Positions 1 to 11,298 of a stretch of DNA of 64,000 nt are shown one piece after another. The notes under the pieces were generated by a model. It searched no databases and had not been told where the DNA came from. It saw nothing but the letters and a program-made list of their open reading frames with translations. Both the position numbers and the translations under genes were made by a program. The DNA is from Trema orientale (lineage: Eukaryota; Streptophyta; Magnoliopsida; Rosales; Cannabaceae), in assembly GCA_002914845.1 (NCBI GenBank), contig JXTC01000327.1:30830-94829 (forward strand), written 5' to 3'. The stretch's first letter is position 1. Every line of letters starts with the position of its first letter.

Positions 1-1224
1 CTGATATTAGAGTTTATGCACGATTGATGGACCACATCACTGCAACGCGCATATAAAATGTGTTATCACTTACTACATCCCTCATTTTAACACTATTCAA
101 CCACAGTTCTTTTAACTCATCAATCAGAGGCCTCAAGAAAATGTCCATGTCCTTTCCTGGAGCCATAAGACAAGGGCTGAGGAGAGATAATATCATTGGC
201 TCCGCTTTATGCATTTCAAAGGTGGCAAGTAATACTGAACAAGTATGACTGGCCACATACTATAGGCGGTGCTCATATTCCAAAATGGGTTAAATCCATC
301 CGTCGCCAACCCCAATCGAACATTTCATGGATCAGCCGCAAACAAAGGATATTTCCGGTTAAGCTCCTTCCAGGAAGGACCATCTGCACAGTGTCTCAGA
401 ACACTATTTTCTTTTAGCCTCCCTGAATCGTGTCATCTCATATCCTTTGCAGTATGCCAAGGACTATACAACCTAAACAATCGGGGTGTAAGAAGAAAAT
501 ACCTCATGACTTTCTTCAGCATTTTTTTTCCTATTCCCCAATGGCTTTCAGCACATATTGGACAATTTTCTAACTACGAGTTTTCCTTCTAAAATAGAAT
601 ACAATCGCACTTACAGACATGAATTAATTCGTATCTAAGACCGATATCACTCAACTTCGCCTTGGCCTCACAGTGCGATCCAGGTAAGTTAGTCCCTTCA
701 GGAAATGCTTCAAGCAATAATTTGAGTAACATATCAAACGATTTATTACTCCACTTATTCAAGACCTTCAAATGCATCAACTTAACCAAAAAGTTAAGTG
801 ATGAGAACTTTGTGCACCCAGGATACAACTCTTTCTCCATCTCCTCAAATAACTTGCTAAACTTGTCTGAGTATTGATCGCCAACTATCGGGACGTCATC
901 CAAGTCTGGATTAACTTCATGACTTGGTCCATTAACTCTAGCAATGTCAGCCATAAGATCATGCATCTCATCACCTTTATCTTTGCTTTCTACATTTACT
1001 GTTGGAAAAGTTTCTCTGTGATATGACCATATAGTGTAGGACTGTTGGATGCCTTTCTCAACTATATGTTGTTCCACTGTATCTAGGTCTTGGAATTTGC
1101 TGTTTAAACATCTCATACACGGACATCTCACTTTACCTTGGTCATTGACAAATACTTTTTCCCTTTCAGCAAAAGTCCTAGCACCTTTCCTAAACTGAGC
1201 TGATAATCGATTCTGTATGCTCAT
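1..1224 (-). pseudogene. CACTA (En/Spm) TNP2-type transposase, 5' part, decayed
   Basis: Read on the minus strand, 1224 to 589 encodes an N-terminal transposase-associated domain (start MSIQNRLSAQFRKG, then the cysteine pair CPCMRCLN and an SYTIWSYHRE segment), followed by the TNP2 lead-in with a KLFEEMEKELYPGC motif. After a stop near 589 the homology continues to base 1 in fragments: KCAESHWG, a PRLFRLYSPWHTAKDMRWH stretch, NVRLGLATDGFNPFWNMS, and MILSLLSPCLMAPGKDMDIF. These are the order and motifs of plant CACTA TNP2 proteins, which cut and move elements with CACTA ends. Several stops and frame changes break it, so it cannot make a full protein. The rest would lie beyond the left edge. 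The call rests on recognised family motifs. Confidence 0.85.
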
Positions 1225-1438
1225 CTAACTTTTATCGATATCCATCTTCTATTGTCCACGTACAACAATGAACAATTATAGGTAAACCTTGGTCACTGAC
1301 AAATGCTTTTGCCCTTTCAGCAAAAGTCCTAGTACCTTTCCTAAACTGAGTTGACAATCGATTCCCTACACTCATCCAACTCTTATCGATATCCCATCTT
1401 CTATTATCCACATACAAAACCGAACAATTATAGGTAAA
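1136..1438. repeat. Tandem duplication (~151 bp x 2) of the transposase N-terminus
   Basis: Bases 1136-1286 are repeated at about 1287-1438 with scattered substitutions. Both copies start CCTTGGTCA and end with a shared GAACAATTATAGGTAAA. On the minus strand the second copy carries the more complete transposase start (DIDKSWMSVGNRL). The first copy, which is joined to the rest of the TNP2 reading frame, has lost the DKSWM part of that start. The duplication is one of the lesions separating the start from the body of the transposase. Confidence 0.85.
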
Positions 1439-1930
1439 GAGCATATAAAATGTCATATATGCAAGTGCCTCTATATATATGTGTCCTAAATCTACCTTAT
1501 CACTCAAATTCTAAAAGATAAGACCTTATCCTATTCATGATTACTTTGTTATATAGTCCATTGTTCACATTGAAATTCCAGTAGCATCTCTTCCTAGTTC
1601 CCTTAAGTGTGCTACATATATGTACACAACAACAGAGCACAAGAGATACCACCAGAGCTCGACTAAAAAACAATGTTTATAAGTGAACGACAATACATAG
1701 CGTGTAATTCCAAACTGTCCAAATGAGACAATTCAAGAATCGATATTGAGATGTATAATTTCTCACTTACTCTTGAACTCGGGTCTAAGGTAATTTCTTT
1801 TGTGAATAAAATAATACATGCATGTGTTGAATATCACTCAGACTAGCAGGCAATGGAACAACTGGGGGTTGGTTATCCCATTTTCTTCTAGTCTGGATGC
1901 CTTTCTCAATTATATGTCTATATATGAGAA
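1439..1930. other. No gene seen
   Basis: AT-rich sequence between the transposase remnant and the minisatellite. I see no coding motif, RNA gene or clear terminal repeat. It may be the untranslated 5' part of the same CACTA element, but nothing shows this. Confidence 0.4.
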
Positions 1931-3290
1931 GAAACACAAAAATTAGGAGTATTTTGGCTATTTTACGGCCCTAGGGGTATTTTTGGCAAGTCAGATCTAC
2001 TAAGTGAGTTTTCAAGATTTTTGTTTACTTTAGGGTATTTTCGGTATTTTATGAGCATTTTCAGGTATTTTTTGTCTCTTAGAAATATTATGGGTTTTTG
2101 GGGTATTTTATGTTTGCTACGGGTATTTGGAGTATTTTATGTCTCGTATAGGCATTTTGGGAATTTTCTGTCTCATAGAGATATTATGGGTAATTTCGGT
2201 CTTCTTAAGGGTATTTTGGGTATTTAATATCCCTAGAGATATTTTTGGCAATTTATATTTACTAGGAGTATTTTTGTGATTTTTGGTCTCCTAGGGGCAT
2301 TTTCGGTATTTTATGCCTTATAGGGGCATTTTCGGTATTATTTTGTCTCATATGGATATTATGGATTTTTTGGGTATTTTATGTTTCGTTAGTGTATTTT
2401 GGGTATTTTCTGTCTCACAGAGATATTAAAGGTAATTTCGGTCTTATTAGGGGTATTTTGGGTATTTTTATACCCCTAGGGGTATTTTTGCCAATTTAGA
2501 TTTACTAGGGGTATTTTTTAGACTTTTCGTCTCCTAGGAGCATTTCAGGTATTTGATGCCTTGTAGGGGTATTTTCAGTGTTTCTTCTCTTCCAGGAATA
2601 TTATGGCATATTTTATGTTTGCTAGGGGTATCTTATATTTCCTATATTCTAGGTATTTTCTGTCTTATAAAGACGGGTAATTTCGCTCTTCTTAGGGGTA
2701 ATTTGGGTCGTTAGAGATATTTTTGGCAATTTATATTTACTAGGGGTCTTTTTGAGATTTTTTGTCTCCTAGGGGCATTTTTTGGTATTTTATACCTTAT
2801 AGCGGTATTTTCAGTATTTTTTTGTCTCCTATGGATATTATGGATTTTTTGGGTATTTTATGTGTCCTCGGGGTATTTTGGGTATTTTATGTCTCTTATA
2901 AGTATTTTGGGGATTTTCTATCCCATAGAGATATTATGAGTAATTTCGGTCTTATTAGGGGTATTTTGGGTATTTTGTACCCCACAACTGTATTTTTGGC
3001 AATTTAGATCAACTAGGGGTAGCAATTTAGATCTAGCAGGGGTATTTTGGTTACAATTTTGACTCTTAGAGGCATTTTAGGTATTTTATGTCCCCTATGG
3101 GTATTTTTGGTTTTATATCACCTATGGATATTTTTGGTATTCTGCATCTCCTAAGAATATTTTGGTTATTTCCAATCTCCTATAGGCATTTTAGGTATTT
3201 TCATATTTTATGTCTTCTAGAGACATCTTGGATATTTTCGTATTTTAGGTCGTATAGGGGTACTTTAGGTATTATTTTTATTGGTTATTT
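1931..3290. repeat. G/T-rich minisatellite with higher-order structure
   Basis: About 1.36 kb of degenerate ~30-bp units of the form GGGGTATTTTGGGTATTTT followed by ATGTCTC/CTA. The landmark GGTAATTTCG recurs near 2190, 2431, 2676 and 2940, giving a second-level period of about 242, 245 and 263 bp. Each large unit has the same internal order: a GGTAATTTCGGTCTT piece, a TTTTTGGCAATTTAGAT piece, then a GATATTATGG(A)TTTTTTGG piece. The plus strand is rich in T and G and poor in C and A. The Phe/Gly/Ile-rich ORFs running through it follow from the repeat and should not be taken as genes. Confidence 0.85.
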
Positions 3291-3400
3291 TAATTTATTA
3301 GTTAATTATATTATACAAAATTATTATATGCCTTATGAATAATTATTTATTAATAACATTTAATTATTTCACAAAAAATTATTTTAAGGGACAAAGAAAA

Positions 3401-3468
3401 GGGGAACTTGCCCTGCTTTTAGAAGATCCTAACCACTAAGAATCCTCTAAAAGACGGTGCAAGTTCCC
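3401..3468. other. Imperfect hairpin (inverted repeat), small-RNA or MITE-like
   Basis: The ten bases GGGAACTTGC at 3402-3411 are the exact reverse complement of 3459-3468. CTTTTAGA at 3416-3423 pairs with TCTAAAAG at 3446-3453, leaving a short loop around 3431-3440. The arms could fold into a ~65-nt stem-loop. No family is recognised, so this is a structural observation only. Confidence 0.6.
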
Positions 3469-3469
3469 T

Positions 3470-5440
3470 TATTTTTTTTAGTGTTCAACATTTTATTGTT
3501 TTAGTGCACTAAAATAGTAAATTCGTTTTTCCAAAAATTAGTTCTAAAGCGTGCACACACGGCACTAAGTACTAAGAAGTGTGTACACATAGTGTGCAAA
3601 CTCGGTACTTGGTATCAAGTGTGTGCATATATGTGTGCACATAGCACTAGGTGTAAATATGTGCATATTTCTGTAACACAATTAGTAATTGAAACAAAAT
3701 AAGGAAAAAAAAAATTAAAACACTAAAGAGGGGGAAAAAATTCAATGATCGATAACAAGTCCCATTAATCATAAATAATACATCTAATAGAAAAAGTGTT
3801 AACACATTAGCAAAGGAGAGAACATAGAAGCCAACTACAATCCCAAAGAAAGCCACAAAACAAAACCGACAAACACAAAGTGGATACGAAAAGAATACGA
3901 TCCTCTTAATTCGAAAAAGAAAATAGCTAGCTTTAGTAAATTCATGAACAACACGACACTAATAAATGAAATATCTCCATTCCATTTCAAGGATTATTTT
4001 TCGAAAATAAAAATGCCAACTACGTAGACATGATAAGTGCTCATCTCACATTCACCAAACCAAAGTATCAAAACCACAAATAACCGTTCTCATACTTCAA
4101 AGAGAATTGTTACACTTTTATCAACAAGGACTGATCTCATTTTTTCATTTGTTAATTAGTGGGATTGGATTTTACAGAAAATTTGGATAAAAACAATTCT
4201 TATTTTCCTCATATAAGTTCCAATCACCATTTAAAATAAATTAGCCTCAACTGCAAGGATAGTAGTTCACAAAAAATTCTGAAATTGATTCTATATAAAA
4301 CCAGGATAAATACCTTAGCTTTGTACATGTCTCATGCGTTGTTCTCAGCAAAAAGTCTATCACTTTGTTGTACAATCTTTTCATTATATATATAGGTTAT
4401 AATTGATAAAAATACAAGAGTATGACCTTTGCACAAAAAGAAACATAAACTAGTTTATATAAACCTCAGTATAATTACATAAATATAGATGTATGTACAC
4501 ATATCTAATGCTGGAAAAGTTCTGATTCTCATTCATATTGGGCAAAAGTATGAACTCTGCCTTGTGTATAACTAAAACGACACCAACAACATAAAGCACA
4601 TCCAACAAAACAAGATCACACCACTGAACAAAATTAACTGAAAAAAAATGAAAATGGGCTTTTGGACTTTGTTTACGAAAGGGTCTTTTTTTTCGTTGGC
4701 TTCATTGAAACTGTGTTTAAAAAAAAAAAATGCCATCTTCGTCTTGTGCAGCAAATAAGATACAACTAATTTGAACATATAAAAAGGTGACCATGAAAAC
4801 AAAATAAGACAAAAATCTACATAACAATACACAACAAAATCTGAAATAAGAAACGAAATAAGACCATGAAAACAACTAAAGCATCAAATAAATCTAGCCA
4901 AAAACAGAACCAAAATAATAGATCTAGAACCCCCAAAGCAAAAATAAAACCAAAACAACGACCAAATCACAAAAGGCAAGTGAATGAACTTACCTTACTA
5001 AGAGCCCTACACGAAAATCCAAATCCAAAAATCACCCAACAGATTTTTGCCAAAAAATCTTCATCAATCTGAAACAAAAAATAAAAAATCTGAAAAAAAA
5101 ATATAAAAGAAAAAGTAAAACTTATTCAAACAAAAAAAAAATGGGTTTTTTTTTGTTTTTTTTTTTACCTATTACTGCAAATGGTCTAATAGAGGGATAA
5201 AGAGGTGAATATATACCAGTAGAGAGAGCCAATTGGTTGAGAAGAAGAACAAGAAGATGAAGGATGAATCGAAGAAGACAAAGGAGAGAGAGGCGGCGGC
5301 TTCGGAGGTGAGGGGTAAGGGATGAGGGATTGAGGTACGAGGAGGTGAAAGGTGGCAGCTTCAGAGGTGATGAGTGAGGGATGAGGGGTTGAGAGATAAG
5401 AAGGTGAAGGGCCATAGCTGCGGAGACGAGAGATGATAAA
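3470..5440. other. A-rich stretch without a gene
   Basis: Plus strand strongly A-rich (long A runs, few T runs), turning purine-rich (GA/GGA) at about 5210-5440. On the minus strand this reads as T- and then CT-rich, like a 5' leader or intron, but no supported coding exon follows it. The Leu/Phe/Ser-rich minus-strand ORFs here come from base composition. Confidence 0.4.
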
Positions 5441-5559
5441 AGGTTATAAAGATTAACCTTTTGCCGAGGGATTGAGAAAGATAGCTGGGATGAGAATATT
5501 AAATATATTCTCCAAAAAATGGCATTGTTCCGTTTAAGAAACAAAAAAATTATAACCGA

Positions 5560-5877
5560 AGCCTTTGTCGACATATTTTTCCGTCGGGACATGCATCAAA
5601 AATTTTCACCCAAAAATTAAGGCACTGAAATAAAATATATTGCGCGTGCCATTTTTCCTCCCAGATCAATCTTTTGGTAATGGAAATAAGAATTGCGTTG
5701 GTGAATATTTCGTGCCAACTCTTCTCCGACGTGATATTTGTCGACATATAGTAACCAAAACTAGATCTTTTTACTAATCTTTCCCCGACAGATGTTAGAC
5801 AAAAGCGTCAATAAATTATCCTTTTGCCCATAGAATACACTAATTCTATCGGCAAATGTTACTTTTTTTTTGTAGTG
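5560..5877. mobile_element. CACTA-type transposon end (right end)
   Basis: The block ends at 5877 in TTTTTTTTTGTAGTG, the reverse complement of a CACTACAAAAAAA terminus typical of CACTA elements. Just inside are short related segments (GTCGACATA near 5567 and 5742, CCGTCGGGAC, CCCCGACAGATG, CTATCGGCAAA) that resemble the GC-richer subterminal repeats of this superfamily. I could not find the partner end to the left, so the inner limit is a guess and the copy may be truncated. Confidence 0.5.
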
Positions 5878-6141
5878 CCAATTAAATAAAATTAAAAAGT
5901 AAATAAAAAAAATTTAAAAATTTAAAATACATAAATAAAATATTGATAATATTATGCACTAATATACAAGGAACTTAATTTTGCCTAATTATTCCTAAAT
6001 TCGTCATATTAAGTAATTACTAGCCTAATTCCACTCAGTTCACTAATAAAGGGACCTAATCCAACCTCACTATTTCTTCTGAGTGTCAAATAAGATAATA
6101 CGCTTGACTTCTGAGTCGATATGCCTATCTAACTAGTTTAT

Positions 6142-6475
6142 CACTACTACAAAATACCCCCTTAGATGATGGTTTTAAACCGTGATCTAACGGTGTAGAC
6201 AATGCCTCCCAAATCGTCGTCTATATCAGTGTCATCTTTATGTATATTACGAAAGACGACGGGTTGTAACAGTTGAATAAAACATGAAATTTGAAGGGAA
6301 AAAAGCTGTGTTCAAGATTATAGATGGCGGGTTTTATTGTAAAGCATTGTCTACAGCAAATATATTAACAACTATAGATCACGATTTTTCTAAAAACTGT
6401 GATCTATAGTTAAATAGTCAGCAACTATAAATCACAGTTTTCAAGAAAACCATGATATATAGTATGCTTTCTTGA
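6142..6475. mobile_element. CACTA-type transposon end (left end)
   Basis: Starts at 6142 with CACTACTACAAAATACCCCC. It is followed by repeated subterminal blocks in both orientations: ACTATAGATCACGATTTT, ACTGTGATCTATAGTT, ACTATAAATCACAGTTTT and CCATGATATATAGT. Terminal CACTAC plus clustered inverted subterminal repeats is the CACTA signature. No matching right end was found between here and the CRK gene, so the element is partial or its other end has decayed. Confidence 0.55.
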
Positions 6476-6479
6476 AAAA

Positions 6480-7299
6480 AAAAAAACATTTTTCTATATT
6501 TTCCATTTTTCCATGGGTTGCCAATATCCATGATTCAAATTAAATGGTAATAAATCTTGTAATATCTTTTAAAGCACATCCATAATATAATATCTAATGC
6601 AAATCATCTAAAAGTTCAAATTTATAAGTATTAATTAACTATTTAATCACAACAAATTAAAAATGTGGAAGTTAAACTAATTTGTGGCTGAATTCGCATA
6701 ACAACGGGCTGCTTATATACCCATTAAAGGGATCAAGCCATTTCGTAGTTCATTTACATTTTCAAAAAAGAGAAAGTATATGGAGATTAAAAGTTCCAAT
6801 ATAACATCAAAAAAATCTAGAATGTAAGGATTAATTTACAAAATGCTATCTTCAACGCCACTTCAATATTGGGAGAAGTTAGACTACCCATTCATTCTGC
6901 ATTTCATCTGTCTCTATTCTTGTGTATTCATTGATTTGACCAAACTACATTTGAATAAAACAAAATAAAATTAGTTTATAGTCATTTGTAGATATAATTT
7001 GCATTGATATAAATGCACTTATATCAATTAGAATCTTATCCTATTTATAGTCCATTATGTCCTACATGTATCCTAAAACATAAAAGCCACATTCGATATT
7101 TCTGGGTTGCTTGTGTACTTGCTATACAAATTAGTCAAAAATTAGTTTGTAGTACCACTAAATTTTCAATCTATTTAAAAGTTTTTACCTTTATAGTAGA
7201 TTTTGTTTGCATGTTGCGTTGTTTCGTAACTCCAAGCCTTCCCAATTTCTATTCATTCAATAATGAAGTGACTAATTCATAGATGCTCGTATGAATAGG
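6480..7299. other. No gene seen
   Basis: AT-rich interval. An 89-codon plus-strand ORF at 7013-7282 shows no motif I recognise and has no nearby splice or promoter signals that would support it. It may be internal sequence of the CACTA element that starts at 6142. Confidence 0.35.
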
Positions 7300-8361
7300 T
7301 TAACGAATGGGATCAATCCAATATACTTCATCACCCCAAGGATCGATGATTGCTAACATCCAATATTTCCCACAATTGCCATAAAATCATAAAGATTTTA
7401 CAATAGAATTATAAATTCTAATAGCAAAATCATATAAAAGAATATTACCCTTTATAATATGGCAAGAAAGCTAGTTATCTACGCTCATAATTCTTTAAAG
7501 TAAGAACTATATTGTCTTTTTTCACCCTTTTATCTTTTTCTCCAGTTCTTATCCTAGGGATCAAAGAAACTTTACTTCGATAAATGAAATCACAGTTTTG
7601 CTGATTGGAACATCTACTCATGAACAAATACCTATAATACAAAGAATAGATTCTATTATCATTAATTTCTAATGGAGTAATAATTTTCAAGTGAAATGAA
7701 AAATTTCAACGAACCTTATGTAGAACTCAATATAAGGCAAACTCAATTCAACCATAGCCACCATATAACTGATGTCTTCACTATCTAGACAGTTCTTTGA
7801 TCACTACCAACAATTTCTGAAGATAGAAAAATTCAATAGTATCATCCGTCCTCATACGTTGGGTTGCATAATTTACAATTACGTGAAGACACGGTGACAA
7901 TTCCTCAACTGCTACATCAGGTTTTTGTTGTTTTTGATTCAAAGAGTTTGATAGACCTTTGCTATTTCCTAAAGATATGTGTTCCTTTCCTTTTTCTTTC
8001 ATCTTTTTTATAGGATCCTATAGAATGAATTAATAAGATTCAGTTAGTTAATATATACTAGGAAAATCTTATCTAGTATGTATTAGCAATACATCATACA
8101 TATCTCTTCCCCAAATATCACTAAATATTCTGGCCATGTAACATATATACCTAGAGCATCCAAAACTGTCTCTATTTCTTCCGTTGGGATTGGTATGTCA
8201 ACCTCAGGCTGAATAACCACAGTTACTGAAACTCTTAAGTTGCCATCTCCAAGAGCATGGCTATGAATAACATATCCAGAATTCTTGTATACTAAATCCT
8301 TGACAACTATATTTTTCACATTATCCACAGCTACCATACAAATAATACCATAAAAAACCAA
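7300..8361 (-). pseudogene. Transposon-encoded protein: DUF8039-like part plus C48 (Ulp1-like) end
   Basis: Minus-strand fragments line up with the host-like accessory ORF found in several plant DNA transposons. From 8361 to 8083 there is a DUF8039-like block (DNVKNIVVKD, SHALGDGNLRVSVTVVIQP, DALGIYVTWPEYLVIFGEE). From 8002 to 7781 there is the linker (VEELSPCLHVIVNYA). From 7690 to 7475 there is a YYRYLFMSR segment. From 7380 to 7300 there is a C48-protease-like tail, KYWMLAIIDPWGDEVYW, ending in a stop. Where C48 proteases have the catalytic His (HW), this copy has YW. Stops and frame changes separate the blocks. Assignment is from family resemblance. Confidence 0.6.
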
Positions 8362-8390
8362 AGATTATTCATTTAGCATAAAAACTATGT

Positions 8391-11298
8391 TCGTACCTAT
8401 TTCATCTGGGAAGCTGCGCGTTACTGCAAGGCTATTCCCTTTGTCTCATCAACTTTTGTTCTATGGATTTGTTTGTTTAACACATGACTTGATCTTCATT
8501 AGAAGCATCTGTAGGTGGTCTAGCTCATTAAAAGAATTCTTCTTTGTCCAAAAGTATCTCACAGAGAACAACTAAGAAAAAGAAAACCTTAGTGGCCTTG
8601 TTCTGAAAAAAGGCCAGGGTGATTCTTTATCTTCATATTTTGTTTTATTTCCTATTTAGAGTTTTAAGCAAGAACTCTATACAACTGGCATGTCAATAAA
8701 GGAGGCAAAGCCATGAATATCTACTATGTTAATTGGTGATGCATCAAGCGTACGTCAACAAGCTCCTAGCTTTACAAACTGATTGCATTTGATTTGTCGG
8801 GTTTGGGAATAGTGGAAATAGGGATTAGTCAAATAAGTACGTTCAATTTTGATCTTGGACATTTTCAATGTACATTTTGTTGAAGTAATGAAATCGCACA
8901 TGTGCACGAAATCGAGAAAAGTCTATGTTCACGTAGCTCTGGAATTGCTCCCGCATCATGTTAAGTTAGGGTACAATCGTCAACACACTTTTTGCTTTTG
9001 CAATTTACTTAGTTTTTCTTTTTCCTAATAATAATAAAATAATAATTTATTATCACCACCATTTTTACTATTATTAGTAATGCGTATGGATGACATGATT
9101 TGGCTAGCATTCTCTGTTATTAGACTTGATTAAATTACTACTTTAGCAACATGTTATTTGAAATATTATATATATATATGCAATTTGAATAATGCTATTC
9201 TTGTATATGTAGTATTGCCTACTAGAAAATTTAATTGAAATGTTTTAATTTTAGTTTTTTTCTAATTCCAAAATAATATTCATTCTAAAATAATCCAACT
9301 TATCTTAGAATAAAATAAAATATAAGTATAACAATATACAATTTCAAGTTGTTAGTTAGATTTTAAGTTATTTCTTTTTTTTAAAAAGAAAGTATTTTTT
9401 GCCAATAAGCAAGTACTTTCTTCTTGATAGAAGGTACTACGTACCTAGAGAGTGGGTAATTCTAGAATACGTGTATGATTTTGGGCATACTGATACGCTC
9501 AAATACTTAACCGGGCGCGCGATCCAAAATCTGATGGTTTGAATTAAAAGACTTTTGTGGACTGTAGCACACTGGAATCCAGCTTTCCTTCCCCACTGTT
9601 GTCTCCTTATTTTTGTAAAAGACTAAAAACCCTATCTGCAATTTATTCCCTCTCCTTTTTTTAATTTATTTTATTTATTTTTCTTCGGAAAAAAAAGTCC
9701 GCAATTTATTCTCTCTCCCTCTCAGTTCTTAGTCTAGACTTGTGAAGTTCTAGAATTCGTAAGTAGAAGAAGAAGTAATAGGTTATTTTACATAATTTTT
9801 GTTTACTATTCAAAGGTTTAAAAATAAAAATAAAATAAAATAAAAAAGGAGAAGATAAAACTCAGAACTCTCTCAACCCCGACACTTGATTAGTCCTTAT
9901 GATCTGAGCTCAAATTGGCAAATTGGAGGACATGAAATCTGGTCTTATATTTTGTTAAGTGAAAGAGTAAAACGGACTTGGTTTTGTTCAGTTAAAGAGA
10001 ACTCGCCAGCGGAGCAGAGGATAATTAGCATTCTCTGTACATTGATAGAGAGAGATGGGAGAAAATATGGGCACGACTTGGAGTTTGTATTGTACAAGAC
10101 AATAGGACAAATAAAGAGAAATAATTACCAAAAATATAACTGAGTCATCTTTTTTTGATATGTTCAGTAATTCCACTCTTCCAATTTTCAAATTCAATAT
10201 AACATAAATTTCATGGGCCATTTGGGAATTCAGGGAGTTGAAAGACAAGAATTAAATATATTCAAATTTAAGTACTGTTTGTCTAGATTAGGGTGATATC
10301 ATTTTGTGTAATAAGGGAGCAGTTTTTGGATTTCTGCAATTACAAAAGGAGAAAGATGAAGGCGCTCTTGACAGAGCAAGGAGAAAAAGAGGAAGAAAAA
10401 GAACAGAATTCAGTAGAAGAAGATGCATATTAACTTCTATGGATCAAGACACTTGAATCGTTTAATTTTCATCGGACGGTTTATGAGAGGATTTTGTTAC
10501 CATATCAATACTCTCGTTCTTACGACCCATATTCTAGAATTGCGCCCCCTAGAGAGTAGCTCGCATTATCTAAAGAAGTACTCAACCACTACAGTAACTA
10601 GTCAAGATCCAGTCCATAATGTAATTACAGATGGACCAAAGAAAAACACAATGGCCATTTCTACAATAAATGGCACCAATATAGGAAAACTGTTGGAGAA
10701 CATGTGGCATAAATCCTAGAGGATTGTTGGAAGAATATTCCTTTATTTACTTTATTATATTCACTCCTTGTATATGAATACTCTTTCAGCTATCAAAACA
10801 AAAACAAGGAACAACATATAATATATATTCTTTCCTCTCCACTTTAAAATTTTACGTTTCTTTACTTAAAATGAAATTGGTTTGTTTGGTTACACTTTTG
10901 TTTTGTGCAAATTATTTTAAAAAAAAAAAATTGAAAAATCTGTTGGATCTTCTTAAGAATTTGAAAAAGATCTACACTTTCTATTTCACTTAAGAGAAAA
11001 AACAAAAAACATAAAATAAAAGTGTATTTAAGCAAGCCTTAGTTTCAAAATTTAATTTTAAATATCACAAAAAAAAATTAAAACTTGATATTTAGTCAAC
11101 GTTATGAAATATAAAATCTAATCCAATCCAATTCATACATAGTACCAAATCAAACATAGATAGGACACATCTACTCTTTCTGAAAAAGTCTATTTATTTC
11201 CTATCCTATCATGTTTTCTAAATATGTCTTGGAAAAAAAAAAAAAAAAAAAGAATGAAAAATATGCATTAAAAAAAAAAAAGCTAGCTTAAATCGCCT
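8391..11298. other. No gene seen between the transposon remnant and CRK1
   Basis: About 2.9 kb of AT-rich DNA. It contains a CT-rich patch (9640-9730), small ORFs of 85-98 codons at 9886-10143 and 10423-10719 with no recognised motif, and A-runs near 11230-11280. The sequence just left of CRK1's stop codon (below 11299) would hold its 3' UTR; no clear poly(A) signal could be fixed. I see no RNA gene. Confidence 0.4.

Noticed and set aside
1931..3290. CRISPR-like array
   Set aside because: The repeats are degenerate and contiguous without unique spacers, and this is a plant nuclear genome.
2021..3342. Phe/Gly/Ile-rich plus-strand ORFs in the minisatellite
   Set aside because: They follow the repeat unit and change frame with each indel; no start context or homology.
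5122..5592. 156-codon minus-strand ORF as a gene
   Set aside because: It is Ser/Leu-rich because the plus strand is a GA-rich tract, and it runs into a CACTA-type end; no domain seen.
10423..10719. 98-codon ORF as a small host gene
   Set aside because: No recognised motif, no intron or promoter evidence, and codon-level signs of a real gene cannot be judged from one copy.
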